This document shows positions 1 through 7,912 of a DNA stretch of 64,000 nt, in pieces (positions within the stretch are counted from its first letter, which is position 1; each line of letters begins with the position of its first letter). The notes beneath the pieces are model-generated. The model did no database searches, was not told the origin of the DNA, and worked only from the letters and a program-made list of their open reading frames with translations. The stretch is from Burkholderiaceae bacterium (lineage in GTDB: Bacteria > Pseudomonadota > Gammaproteobacteria > Burkholderiales > Burkholderiaceae_E): the NCBI GenBank assembly GCA_024637155.1, contig JAGXFR010000024.1, forward strand, positions 1 through 64,000, given 5' to 3'. The position numbers were made by a program, and so were the translations under genes.

Positions 1-545
1 GCCGAAAGACCGGTGAGTTCGCTCCACAGCCCGCTCTCGCTGATCACCAGGTCGCCGATCAGCGAGTCGAGCGCGAAGGGATCGTGGCCGAAGCTCCCGG
101 AGAGCAGGTGGCCGAAGATGCCATAGGCGAGCACGATCACAGTGATCGCCGGCAGCACCCAGTTGATCGCGCGACGCGCCATCTCGAGCGCGATCGCGAT
201 CAGCACCACGGCGATGCCCATCTGCAGTGGCCCCTGCAGAATCCCGTACTGATCGGCCAGCGCGTTGCTGTTCACCGCGACGTACAGGGCGCCGAGCACG
301 CCGAACAGGCAGCATGCCCATCCGAAAATGCGCGCCGCGCTCGAGCGCGCCGGCGCGAACACGAAGATCCACGGCAGCGCCAGCGCGAAATGCAGCGGGC
401 GGGTGATCAGGCTGGGAATCAGCCCGGAGAAAACCAGGTAGAGGTGAAACCCGACCGTCAGCGCGCCGAAGGCGACGATCAGCGCACCCGGCCGCGGAGC
501 GGCGGGTGCGACTGCAAACGGGCTGGCCGGGGCCGCCGCGGTCAT
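1..545 (-). CDS. TRAP transporter fused permease (4TM-12TM type), 5' part only
   Basis: This is the membrane permease of a tripartite ATP-independent periplasmic importer. The visible 181 residues start with ATG at 545 and run off the window's left edge. After an Ala/Pro-rich cytosolic leader there are several hydrophobic segments (about residues 21-45, 50-62, 68-85, 103-135), as expected for the 4TM half of fused TRAP permeases. Its ATG overlaps the TGA of the upstream solute receptor gene (ATGA), so the two are translationally coupled. TAXI receptors normally pair with fused permeases of this kind, which supports the call. The large DctM-like domain lies outside the window, and the substrate is unknown. 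Confidence 0.85.
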   Translation of the reverse strand, partial: MTAAAPASPFAVAPAAPRPGALIVAFGALTVGFHLYLVFSGLIPSLITRPLHFALALPWIFVFAPARSSAARIFGWACCLFGVLGALYVAVNSNALADQYGILQGPLQMGIAVVLIAIALEMARRAINWVLPAITVIVLAYGIFGHLLSGSFGHDPFALDSLIGDLVISESGLWSELTGLS

Positions 546-1504
546 TTCACCGCGATGCCTTTCTCCCGGTAGTAGCGCAGCGCGCCGGGATGCACCTCAG
601 CGCCCAGCAGCTTGACCATGGTGGGGTCGACTCCGTTCCACCACGAACTCTTCTCGGCGAGTTTCGCCTTGCCTTCCCAGAAGGTCTTGGTGACGAAATA
701 GGCGACGTCGTCGGGCATGCCGGTGGTGGTGTACGCGCCGACCGGCAGGCCGACGGTCTGCACCGGCGTGTCCTGTCCCTTGTACGTGCCGGCGGCGATC
801 GTCAGCGGGCCCGAGGACGCGTCGAGCGAGAGCACCTTCGCGCGCTCCTCGTTGGAGAGCGACAGGATCTTCACCGGCGTCGTGGTGGCCAGTTCGACCA
901 GCTGCGGCGTCGGGTGCGACGAGCAGGTTGCGAACGCATCGACCTTGCCGTTGCGCATCGCCGGTCCCGCGGCACTCAGTTCGACTTCCACCGTCTTCAC
1001 CTTGTCGGTGAGCCCGAACGCGGCGAGGATTTTGTCGGTTGCCGTGCCGCAGAAGGTGCCCTTGCCGCCGGGAATCATCGTCTTGCCGGCCAGGTCCGCG
1101 ATCGAATTGATGCCGGCATCGGCGCGTGCCACCAGGTGCACCGTGACGAAGGGCAGCACGAAGAGCGTGCGCGCGTTGTCGAAGGCGCCGTCCTCAAAGG
1201 GCTTCTCTCCCTTGCGCGCGCTCGCCAGCAGGCTGGGCGGCGTGGTGAAGATGAAGTTGCCCGGGCGCACCTTTGATTCCTTCACGTTCTGGACCGAGCC
1301 CTGGCTCTCCTCGACCGTGGCGATGTAGGAACCGTTGCTGGCGGCCTTCAAGGCCTCGCCGATCTGCACGGTCATCAGGTAGTAGGAAGAAGTCGATTTC
1401 GCTGCCTTGAGCGTGACACGGGTCTCGTCGGCGTTGGCGCTGAGCGCGATGCTCATGCCCAGCGCGACGGCGGCTATCGCAAGCAGAGTTCGGTGGTGGT
1501 GCAT
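542..1504 (-). CDS. TAXI family TRAP transporter solute-binding receptor
   Basis: This periplasmic receptor would capture a small organic anion and deliver it to the TRAP permease encoded downstream. The product is 320 aa with a Sec signal peptide (residues 1-25, cleavage near ANA/DE) and the TAXI-type start of the mature domain (TLKAAKSTSSYYLMTVQIGEA). An in-frame start 18 codons upstream exists, but the ATG at 1504 is preceded by AAGGAG at good spacing and places the signal peptide at the N-terminus, so it was chosen. The gene overlaps the permease gene by 4 nt. Family assignment is firm; the ligand cannot be read from sequence. Confidence 0.9.
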   Translation of the reverse strand: MHHHRTLLAIAAVALGMSIALSANADETRVTLKAAKSTSSYYLMTVQIGEALKAASNGSYIATVEESQGSVQNVKESKVRPGNFIFTTPPSLLASARKGEKPFEDGAFDNARTLFVLPFVTVHLVARADAGINSIADLAGKTMIPGGKGTFCGTATDKILAAFGLTDKVKTVEVELSAAGPAMRNGKVDAFATCSSHPTPQLVELATTTPVKILSLSNEERAKVLSLDASSGPLTIAAGTYKGQDTPVQTVGLPVGAYTTTGMPDDVAYFVTKTFWEGKAKLAEKSSWWNGVDPTMVKLLGAEVHPGALRYYREKGIAVK

Positions 1505-1651
1505 TTGGGTCTCCTTGATCGTTTTCGCGGCAATGCGGATGCGGACTGCCCGGGACATTCTAACTGCCCGAAACGCCCGGTGCGCCGGGCAGACCCATGC
1601 GCAGGGGCTCTACAATGGCGCCATGAGCGCACACGCACGAGCCGTCCCCCG

Positions 1652-2581
1652 ATGACGCCGCCGCAGGGGACAGCGCCCGAAGCAGCGTTGCGATCCGGAG
1701 AAAATCGCACCGGCATTCTGATGATGGTGGCGGCGATGGCCTCGTTCATCGCCAACGATGCGATCGTCAAGTACGTCAGCGACTCGGTGCCGACCGCGCA
1801 GTTGATCTTCGTGCGCGGCGCCATGGCGACGGTGCTGGTCTTCGCGGTGGTCCGGGCGATGGGAACCAAGATCCGCATCCGCGAGATGACCCGCGGATGG
1901 GTTGCCACGCGGGCGTCGGTGGACGCGGTGGCCACCGTGCTCTACCTGGTTTCGCTCTTCCATTTGCCGATCGCCAATGCCACCGCGATCAACCTCGCTT
2001 CGCCGCTCTTCATCACGGTGCTGGCGGTGGTGTTCCTGCGCGAACAGGTGGGCGCGCACCGGTGGGCGGCGACCGCGGCGGGTTTCATCGGCGTGCTGCT
2101 CGTGATCCAGCCGCGTGCCGAGGGCTTCAATGCCTTCGCGCTGCTGTGCCTGCTCGCCACGGCGCTGCACGCCACTCGTGACCTGATTACGCGGCGCATC
2201 GGCGTGCACGTGCCCTCGATCCTCGTCACGCTCGCGACCACCATCGCGGTGACGGTGCTCGGCGGAGTGCTGTCGATCTTTGAAGGATGGGCGCCGCTGG
2301 GCTGGCGCGCAGCCGGGCTGCTCGCGATCGCCTCAGCGCTGCTGGCGGCGGGACACTATGCGGTGATCAGCGCGATGCGCCACGGCGAGATTTCGCTGGT
2401 CGCGCCGTTTCGCTATACCGCGCTGCTCTGGGCGGTATTGCTCGGTTACCTGATCTGGGGCAACCTGCCCGGCGCGGTGGCGCAGGCGGGCATCGTGCTG
2501 ATGATCAGCGCCGGACTCTACGTGCTGCACCGCGAGCGCGTGCGGGGCGTCGGGCCGCGCGGTGCCGGGCTGCCCCGGTAG
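1652..2581 (+). CDS. DMT-family (EamA) transporter
   Basis: This 309-aa inner-membrane protein has about ten hydrophobic helices arranged as two EamA repeats. The first repeat begins with the typical segment GILMMVAAMASFIANDAIVK, in which FIANDAIVK recalls the S-adenosylmethionine/RarD-like branch; the second starts near residue 150. Members export or import metabolites; the substrate cannot be assigned. Reading upstream of 1652 stays open but gives a low-complexity Arg/Pro leader overlapping the TAXI promoter, so the ATG at 1652 is preferred although no clear ribosome binding site precedes it. It is divergent from the TRAP genes. Confidence 0.85.
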   Translation: MTPPQGTAPEAALRSGENRTGILMMVAAMASFIANDAIVKYVSDSVPTAQLIFVRGAMATVLVFAVVRAMGTKIRIREMTRGWVATRASVDAVATVLYLVSLFHLPIANATAINLASPLFITVLAVVFLREQVGAHRWAATAAGFIGVLLVIQPRAEGFNAFALLCLLATALHATRDLITRRIGVHVPSILVTLATTIAVTVLGGVLSIFEGWAPLGWRAAGLLAIASALLAAGHYAVISAMRHGEISLVAPFRYTALLWAVLLGYLIWGNLPGAVAQAGIVLMISAGLYVLHRERVRGVGPRGAGLPR

Positions 2582-2611
2582 GAAGATCGACTTCAACGGG
2601 AGAAATGGATC

Positions 2612-3091
2612 GTGTCCGTCATCCTGCGTGCGCATCACGTCGGCGACATCGGCTGGATCATCCATCGGCAGGCCGTGCTGTACGCGCGGGAGTACGGCTG
2701 GGACGAGCGCTTCGAGGCGCTGGTCGCGGAGATCTCGGCCGGCTTCCTGAAGAACCACGACCGCGCGCAGGAACGTTGCTGGATCGCCGAGCGCGATGGC
2801 GAAATCGTCGGTTCGGTTTTCCTCGTGTGCGCGTCGGCGTCCGAGGCAAAGCTCCGGATGCTCTACGTGGAAGCGCAAGCCCGCGGCCTGGGCATCGGCC
2901 AGCGGCTGGTCGACGAGTGCATCGCTTTCGCGCGCACCAAGGGCTACCGAAAGCTGAGCCTGTGGACCAACGACGTGCTGGTCGCGGCGCGGCGCATCTA
3001 CGAGGCGAAGGGCTTCGAACTGATCGAAGAGGAGCGGCACCACTCCTTCGGCAAGGACCTGGTCGGGCAGTACTGGGCGCTCGCACTCTGA
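2612..3091 (+). CDS. GNAT family N-acetyltransferase
   Basis: This 159-aa protein is a single acetyl-CoA-dependent N-acyltransferase domain. The motif A stretch ARGLGIGQRLVDECIAFAR (about residues 90-110) carries the RxxGxG pyrophosphate-binding loop, followed by the strand WTNDVLVAARRIYEAKGFEL typical of the C-terminal half. The start is a GTG at 2612 with GGGAGA nine bases upstream; the nearby ATG at 2605 is out of frame. It lies 30 nt after the DMT transporter and may be cotranscribed. The acceptor is unknown; this sub-branch is often found fused to or near MarR regulators, but none is present here. Confidence 0.88.
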   Translation: MSVILRAHHVGDIGWIIHRQAVLYAREYGWDERFEALVAEISAGFLKNHDRAQERCWIAERDGEIVGSVFLVCASASEAKLRMLYVEAQARGLGIGQRLVDECIAFARTKGYRKLSLWTNDVLVAARRIYEAKGFELIEEERHHSFGKDLVGQYWALAL

Positions 3092-3128
3092 GGCGCGGCC
3101 GGGCGATCGGCCGCCAGCGCGTGGCGGG

Positions 3129-3365
3129 TCAGCCGCAGCAGGCGCCGCCCCTGCCGTGCTCCTGCACCGGGGGGCAGGGCACCGAACCGTAGGAGCAGTA
3201 GACGCAGCAGTCGCCGGCCTTCGGCTTGAGCAGCGCGTGACAGTGGGTGCACTCGTAGAACCACTGGCAGGCGTCGGTGGGCATCTCTTCGCGACGCGCG
3301 TGTCCGCACTGCGGGCAGGTCAGCGTCGAAGCGGTCTCGATGGGCCTGGAGTTCATCATGGTCAT
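3129..3365 (-). CDS. GDCCVxC-domain small zinc-ribbon protein
   Basis: This 78-aa protein is rich in cysteine. Two pairs (CPQC near residue 17, CTHC near 39) would bind one zinc, followed by the signature GDCCVYC (about 51-57) and a second cluster, GGACCG, at the C-terminus. In some members of this family one cysteine of the signature is selenocysteine; here all are encoded as Cys (no in-frame TGA). The biochemical role is not established; related genes often sit near mercury or metalloid resistance functions. Several adjacent Met codons (3365, 3359, 3356) could start translation. It is convergent with the GNAT gene. Confidence 0.8.
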   Translation of the reverse strand: MTMMNSRPIETASTLTCPQCGHARREEMPTDACQWFYECTHCHALLKPKAGDCCVYCSYGSVPCPPVQEHGRGGACCG

Positions 3366-3454
3366 CGCTGGAGGCTACACCAAGCTTCGTCACTTTCCCG
3401 GCGACGCACATTCAATTAGAATGCGATTAGCATCGTTCGCCTGGATCGACTCCC

Positions 3455-3652
3455 ATGGAAACCAAGACCGCTCGCCTGACCGTCCTGATCGACCCGGCCA
3501 AGAAGAAAGCCCTGGAAGGCCTCTGCGCGGCGCAGGATCTGACGCCCTCGCAGGTGGTGCGCCAGCTGATCCGCGATTACCTGGCCCGGCACGGAGTGAC
3601 CTACGCCCCGCGCCCGCCGCGCGGCAATCCCAAGGTGAAACAGCCGAAATAG
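3455..3652 (+). CDS. Small ribbon-helix-helix (CopG-like) DNA-binding protein
   Basis: The 65-aa product has an N-terminal beta strand (TARLTVLIDP), then two helices (KKKALEGLCAAQDLTPSQVV and RQLIRDYLARHG), matching the RHH fold of about 45 residues, and a basic tail. RHH dimers bind operator DNA with the strand pair. It is monocistronic, lying between the divergent GDCCVxC gene and the convergent SulP gene. No toxin partner is adjacent, so it is probably a regulator rather than an antitoxin. Start ATG at 3455; the upstream ribosome binding site is weak. Confidence 0.7.
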   Translation: METKTARLTVLIDPAKKKALEGLCAAQDLTPSQVVRQLIRDYLARHGVTYAPRPPRGNPKVKQPK

Positions 3653-3662
3653 CGCTGGTCGC

Positions 3663-5429
3663 CTACGGTTCGTCGCGGTCCCGGCGCGGGCGCGCTTCCG
3701 AGAAGTAGTCCCGGGTCGCGTGCAGCACGGCCTGCGCCGTATCGCTGATCAGCATGGTCCTTGCTTTCGCCATCGCCGGATCCTGCTCGGCCAGTTCCCG
3801 GCATGCGGCCATGGCCTCGGTGAACTCGGCGAAATGGTTGTCCGCACCGACCAGCTCGATGATTCCCGCCCTCTCCAGCTTGCCCAGTACGCGCGGGTTC
3901 GCACCCGTAAGCATGACCCGAACACCGCGTCGGTGCAGATCCTGGACGACTTCCTCCAGGGTCTGGATCCCGGTGATGTCGATGAAGGGTACCCAGCGCA
4001 GGCGGATCACCAGGACGCGCGGGTCGGTATGCGTATTCGCGAGGATGCGCTCGAAATTCTCCACCGCGCCAAAGAAGAACGGACCGTCCACCATGTAGAC
4101 GAGCACGCCGGGCGGCAGCCGGGTCAGCCCGCGGTGGGCGAATTCCTGGCGCAGCTCCAGCTCGGTCGCTTCGCGCACCTCGACGCTCGTCGCCATGCGG
4201 CGCAGGAACTGCATCGTCGCGAGGATGACGCCGATGTTCACCGCGACCACGAGATCGGCAAATACCGTGAGGGCAAAGGTCACCAGCAGGATGAAGACAT
4301 CGGCGCGCGGCGCGCGTCGCACCATCTTCGCGAAATGTCGGACCTCGCTCATGTTCCAGGCGACGACGAAGAGAATCGCGGCCAGTGCCGCCAGCGGCAC
4401 GTTGACGGCGAGCGGCGCGAGAAACAGCACGATCAGGATCAGCGTGAGCGAGTGCACGATTCCCGCCAGTGGGCTCGTTCCGCCGTTACGGATATTCACC
4501 GCCGTGCGGGCGATCGCGCCGGTGGCGGCAAAGCCACCGAAGAGCGGCGTGGCGAGATTCGCGAGGCCCTGACCGATCAGTTCCTGGTTGGAATCGTGGC
4601 GGGTTCCGGACATGCCGTCGGCGACCACGCTCGAGAGCAGCGACTCGATCGCGCCGAGAATCGCGATGGTGAACGCCGGCCCAATGAGTTCGATCACGCG
4701 CGTCGCGCTGACCTCGGGCAGGTGGAGCGTGGGCAAGCCCGAGGGGATGCCCCCGAAGGCGCTGCCGATCGTCGTCACGCCGTCGAGCTGGAACAGCGAT
4801 TGCGCCGCGCTCGCCACGATCACGGCCACCAGCGGCCCCGGAACGCGCCGCAGGCCCGGAATCCGCGTCGAGAAGATCACCAGCAGCAGCGACAGGACCG
4901 CCAGTGCGGTGGTCCCCCAATGAAGATCCGGGATCACCTGCACGAGGTGCCAGAGCTTCTCGTGGAAGTGTTCTCCGGCGACGGCCGGCAAGCCGAAGAA
5001 GTCCTTCCACTGGCTCACCCAGATGATGACGCCGATCCCGGCGGTGAAGCCGAGGATCACCGGGTCGGGAATGAACTTGATGATCGCGCCCAGGCGCCCG
5101 ACACCCATCAGCAGCAGGATCAATCCGGCCATCAGCGTGGCGATCTGCAGTCCGTCGAAGCCGTGCTTCGCGGTGATCCCCGCCAGGATGACGATGAATG
5201 CGCCGGTTGGCCCCGCGATCTGCAGGCGGCCGCCGCCGAAGGCGGAGACCACGAAGCCGGCGACGATCGCCGTGTAGATGCCCTGTTCCGGCTTGGCGCC
5301 CGAGGCGATCGCAAAGGCCATGGCGAGCGGCAGCGCCACGATGCCGACGATTGCGCCCGAGACGATGTTCGGCAGCCAGTGCTCGCGGCGCAGCAGGCCG
5401 GCGCGGTGCGCTTCCAGGAGGGCGATCAT
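3663..5429 (-). CDS. SulP family inorganic anion transporter with STAS domain
   Basis: This 588-aa inner-membrane transporter has a hydrophobic core of about 12-14 helices (residues 20-410), beginning with the family signature LPNIVSGAIVGIVALPLAMAF, followed by a cytosolic STAS domain (about 440-550). In the STAS domain the loop reads DITGIQTL, with Thr at the position that is phosphorylated as Ser/Thr in SpoIIAA-like proteins. SulP proteins move sulfate, bicarbonate or dicarboxylates; the substrate is unassigned. Length is normal. No carbonic anhydrase or sulfate-assimilation gene adjoins it to refine the prediction. Confidence 0.92.
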   Translation of the reverse strand: MIALLEAHRAGLLRREHWLPNIVSGAIVGIVALPLAMAFAIASGAKPEQGIYTAIVAGFVVSAFGGGRLQIAGPTGAFIVILAGITAKHGFDGLQIATLMAGLILLLMGVGRLGAIIKFIPDPVILGFTAGIGVIIWVSQWKDFFGLPAVAGEHFHEKLWHLVQVIPDLHWGTTALAVLSLLLVIFSTRIPGLRRVPGPLVAVIVASAAQSLFQLDGVTTIGSAFGGIPSGLPTLHLPEVSATRVIELIGPAFTIAILGAIESLLSSVVADGMSGTRHDSNQELIGQGLANLATPLFGGFAATGAIARTAVNIRNGGTSPLAGIVHSLTLILIVLFLAPLAVNVPLAALAAILFVVAWNMSEVRHFAKMVRRAPRADVFILLVTFALTVFADLVVAVNIGVILATMQFLRRMATSVEVREATELELRQEFAHRGLTRLPPGVLVYMVDGPFFFGAVENFERILANTHTDPRVLVIRLRWVPFIDITGIQTLEEVVQDLHRRGVRVMLTGANPRVLGKLERAGIIELVGADNHFAEFTEAMAACRELAEQDPAMAKARTMLISDTAQAVLHATRDYFSEARPRRDRDEP

Positions 5430-5637
5430 GCGGAGTTCAGCGGGATAATTGAGCGGCGTGGTTCAGATGTGTGCGACATGATAAGCGTACGCACATCCAT
5501 TTGCCATCCGGCCGGCGTCGGACTCGCCGCAGCGCAGGCAAAAAAAGGGTGCGCCGAGGCAGCTGCCGCCGCAATCCTGGGGTCCGGGCGCGGGCATGAA
5601 GGCCGCCAACTGGCTGGAACAGGCCTCAGCGCAAAGC

Positions 5638-5715
5638 TAGTGCCATCGCAAGGCACAAAAATAGTCACTAGACACAACACAATAGTAGTGCTATAAGAAC
5701 ACACAACCCTAGTGC
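5638..5715. repeat. Three TAGTGC hexamers around the fic promoter (intergenic 5430-5769)
   Basis: The 340-bp gap between the SulP and Fic genes has no convincing gene. Its right half is AT-rich and holds three direct copies of TAGTGC, at 5638-5643, 5686-5691 and 5710-5715 (48 and 24 bp apart, so on nearly the same helix face), plus an inverted TCACTA at 5665-5670. One copy overlaps the predicted -10 region and one the start of the transcript. This is the layout expected of an operator for the downstream gene's own DNA-binding N-terminus (inference). Confidence 0.45.
5669..5697 (+). promoter_or_regulatory. Predicted sigma70 promoter of the AbiEi-Fic gene
   Basis: A -35 box TAGACA (5669-5674) and a -10 box TATAAG (5692-5697) are separated by exactly 17 bp, each one mismatch from consensus. 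The expected start is near 5704, giving a leader of about 65 nt. The element lies within the cluster of TAGTGC repeats. Confidence 0.6.
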
Positions 5716-5769
5716 AACAGCGAGCACAGTTGCTTTAGCCGAGATTCCCCGCCCCGAGCCTCTCACCCG

Positions 5770-7329
5770 ATGGTCAAGCCCAACGAAAAACTCGCCGAGT
5801 CCCTGCAGGCTCTGAAGATGCTGCAGGACCAGGGCCATCGCGTTATCCGCAGCAAGGCGCTTTCGCGTACCCATCGCGAGCGGCTCCTGAAGGCCGGTTT
5901 CCTCGAGGGGATCATCAAGGGTTGGTACCTCCCCGCCCGCCCCGGCGAACCCCCAGGCAGCACCGCAGCATGGTTCGCTGGCATGCGTGACTTCGTGGTG
6001 GGCTACTGCAACGCGCGCTTCGGCACGGACTGGCACTTGAGTCCGGAGCAATCCCTCCTCTTGCATTCCGGCGAGCGGACACTGCCCCTCCAGCTGCAGA
6101 TCTGGGCGCCGGAGGGCAACAACCAGGCCGTCGAGCTGCCTCACGGGTGTTCGCTCTTCCTGTACCGATCGCGCTCGTCGCTGGCCGCTGCCGAATCGAA
6201 CGAGGAACAGGGCCTGAGACTCGTTGATCTGCCCGATGCCCTGGTGGCCGCGGGCCCGGGCTTCTTCACGCAGCAACCCATGGCCGCACGTATCGCGCTC
6301 GGTCAGATCGAAGACACCGCCCCGCTGCTCGAGCGCCTGCTGGAGGGTTCGCATTCCTCCATCGCAGGCCGCCTGGTCGGCGCGTTTCGCGCGGTCGGGA
6401 ACGAGGCCTTCGCCAGCATCCTCATTAACACGATGCGCAGCGCGGGCTACGCCGTGCAGGCCTCATCCCCTTTTGAGCGCCCGCAGAACCCGCTGCCCGG
6501 CGGTCGGCCCGAGTCCCCTTATGTTCAGCGCCTGCGACTGACCTGGGAGCAGATGCGCCCAGAGGTGCTGGCCGCTTTCAGGGGCGTCGCGCCGAGCCTC
6601 GTGCCCTCACCCGGCGTAGTCGCGCAGGCTCTCGAAGACGCGGAACGACGCTACGTCGCCGATGCCTATCACTCGTTGTCCATCGAGGGCTACCGGGTCT
6701 CGGCCGAGCTCATCGAGCGCGTGCGCAACAGCACCTGGGATCCCGACGGACCCGATCATGAGCACCGCGACGCGATGGCGGCCAAGGGTTACTTCGAAGC
6801 TCACAAGCTCGTGATGGAGTTCATTGGCCGCGCGCTTAGCAACCCTTCGGCTGCGTTGAGGATGCACGAGCCGATGAGTCGCTGGTATGTCGCGCTCTTT
6901 AGCCCCAGCTTTCAAGCCGGCCTGCTCAAGCCCAGCGACCTCGCGGGCTGGCGCAACGACCAGGTCTTCATCAAGGGTGCGCGCCACGTGCCGCTATCCA
7001 AGGAGGCCGTGCGCGACTGCATGCCGGCGCTCTTCGAACTGCTCGAGACCGAGCCCGACACTGCGGTCCGTGCCGTGCTCGGGCACTTCTTGTTCGTCTA
7101 CATCCACCCCTACATGGACGGCAACGGTCGCCTGGCGCGCTTTCTTATGAACGGCATGCTGGCCGCCGCGGGTTACGTGTGGACCGTCATTCCCGTTCAG
7201 CTGCGCACCGAGTACATGCAAGCCCTGGACAGCGCCAGTTCCGAGGGCAGCATCGCCCCCTTCGCTCAGTTCGTGGCTCGTCTTGTGCGTGAGCAGACCC
7301 AAGCGCCGCTACCGCGGCCTGGGCCGTGA
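5770..7329 (+). CDS. Fic family protein with AbiEi-like N-terminal domain
   Basis: This 519-aa protein would transfer AMP (or another nucleotide) to a target protein. The C-terminal Fic domain has the complete catalytic motif HPYMDGNGRLAR (His446). Upstream of it lies the inhibitory motif SLSIEG (Ser302, Glu306, Gly307), the (S/T)xxxE(G/N) helix that blocks ATP in class II Fic proteins. The first 200 residues resemble type IV antitoxin AbiEi: a winged-helix start (LLKAGFLEGIIKGWYLPA), then a domain resembling AbiEi in which the TA leader normally binds operator DNA. The gene thus seems to join an antitoxin-like repressor and an AMPylator in one chain. It is monocistronic with its own promoter. 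Fic assignment is firm; the N-terminal assignment is by pattern recognition. Confidence 0.85.
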   Translation: MVKPNEKLAESLQALKMLQDQGHRVIRSKALSRTHRERLLKAGFLEGIIKGWYLPARPGEPPGSTAAWFAGMRDFVVGYCNARFGTDWHLSPEQSLLLHSGERTLPLQLQIWAPEGNNQAVELPHGCSLFLYRSRSSLAAAESNEEQGLRLVDLPDALVAAGPGFFTQQPMAARIALGQIEDTAPLLERLLEGSHSSIAGRLVGAFRAVGNEAFASILINTMRSAGYAVQASSPFERPQNPLPGGRPESPYVQRLRLTWEQMRPEVLAAFRGVAPSLVPSPGVVAQALEDAERRYVADAYHSLSIEGYRVSAELIERVRNSTWDPDGPDHEHRDAMAAKGYFEAHKLVMEFIGRALSNPSAALRMHEPMSRWYVALFSPSFQAGLLKPSDLAGWRNDQVFIKGARHVPLSKEAVRDCMPALFELLETEPDTAVRAVLGHFLFVYIHPYMDGNGRLARFLMNGMLAAAGYVWTVIPVQLRTEYMQALDSASSEGSIAPFAQFVARLVREQTQAPLPRPGP

Positions 7330-7398
7330 TCGTGCTCGGGACGCCGTGCGATCTGTCTGTGCCGATCGTGCGCCTGCAACTGTAGCGCGGTTGTCGCT

Positions 7399-7419
7399 TC
7401 AACACCTAAGGTGAAGGGC
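7399..7419 (+). repeat. 21-bp toxin-3' motif, copy 1
   Basis: TCAACACCTAAGG followed by TGAAGGGC lies 70 bp after the Fic stop codon, in the same orientation as the gene. Copies differing at one or two positions occur just 3' of both hipA genes (18312-18332 and 48666-48686, minus strand). Within it CACCT-A-AGGTG is an odd-centred dyad. The remaining sequence of 7330-7515 shows nothing recognisable. Confidence 0.6.
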
Positions 7420-7515
7420 TGGCGCCGAGGCGCACCCCAGGTTCGGACGGAGGAGGTCCGGGGTCATGCAGGGACTGCGGCGCTGTGGTTCGCAGCGGCC
7501 CCCCGAGGAGCCGCG

Positions 7516-7839
7516 TCAGCAGCCGGCAGTCTTGCGGAAGGACTGGGCGGTGTGCGGACTTGCCTTCAGATAGCGCGCCCGGATCTCGTCACCCTCGACG
7601 ATCCGCTTGTCCTTGAACTTGTCGAGCGTGAGTTCGTCGGTGACCGTCAGGACGACCGTTTCTCCGGTCTTGAGATCCTTGAGTTCGGCCGTGGCAGACA
7701 TGCCGTCGGCGGCCAGGGTGATCTTGTTGACCGGGCCGACCACCTGGGCCTGATCGGCGGCGGAAGCGTGGCCTGCCGCGATCAGGCCGGAGACGGCAAG
7801 GGCCGCGGCGAAGAGAAGTGCGGATAGTTTGGTTTTCAT
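7516..7839 (-). CDS. Small periplasmic protein, ExtJ-like, last gene of the cytochrome operon
   Basis: This 107-aa product has a clear Sec signal peptide (residues 1-27, ASA/AD cleavage) and a small mature domain with alternating beta pattern (QVVGPVNKITLAADGMSATA, then ETVVLTVTDELTLDKF), ending with a lone Cys. Its place directly behind a rhodanese gene and a porin gene matches the extHIJ order of Geobacter selenite/tellurite clusters, where ExtJ is a short exported protein; homology to ExtJ itself is an inference from position, size and export. It is transcribed with the porin (gap 73 nt). No molecular function is known. Confidence 0.7.
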   Translation of the reverse strand: MKTKLSALLFAAALAVSGLIAAGHASAADQAQVVGPVNKITLAADGMSATAELKDLKTGETVVLTVTDELTLDKFKDKRIVEGDEIRARYLKASPHTAQSFRKTAGC

Positions 7840-7912
7840 GATCTTGGACTCGTCTGGTTCAGGAAGGATCGGCGAGCGGGGTGATCTCCACTCGCCGGGC
7901 CGGGACCTCGGG

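Noticed and set aside
3720-5696. 658-aa plus-strand open frame opposite the SulP gene
   Set aside because: It is the antisense shadow of a clear SulP transporter in GC-rich DNA; its composition (Arg, His, Gln, Asp rich) matches no family.
7399-7419. Integron attC site as explanation of the 21-bp toxin-3' motif
   Set aside because: No GTTRRRY/RYYYAAC core pair or imperfect hairpin of attC length surrounds any of the three copies, and no integron integrase is present.
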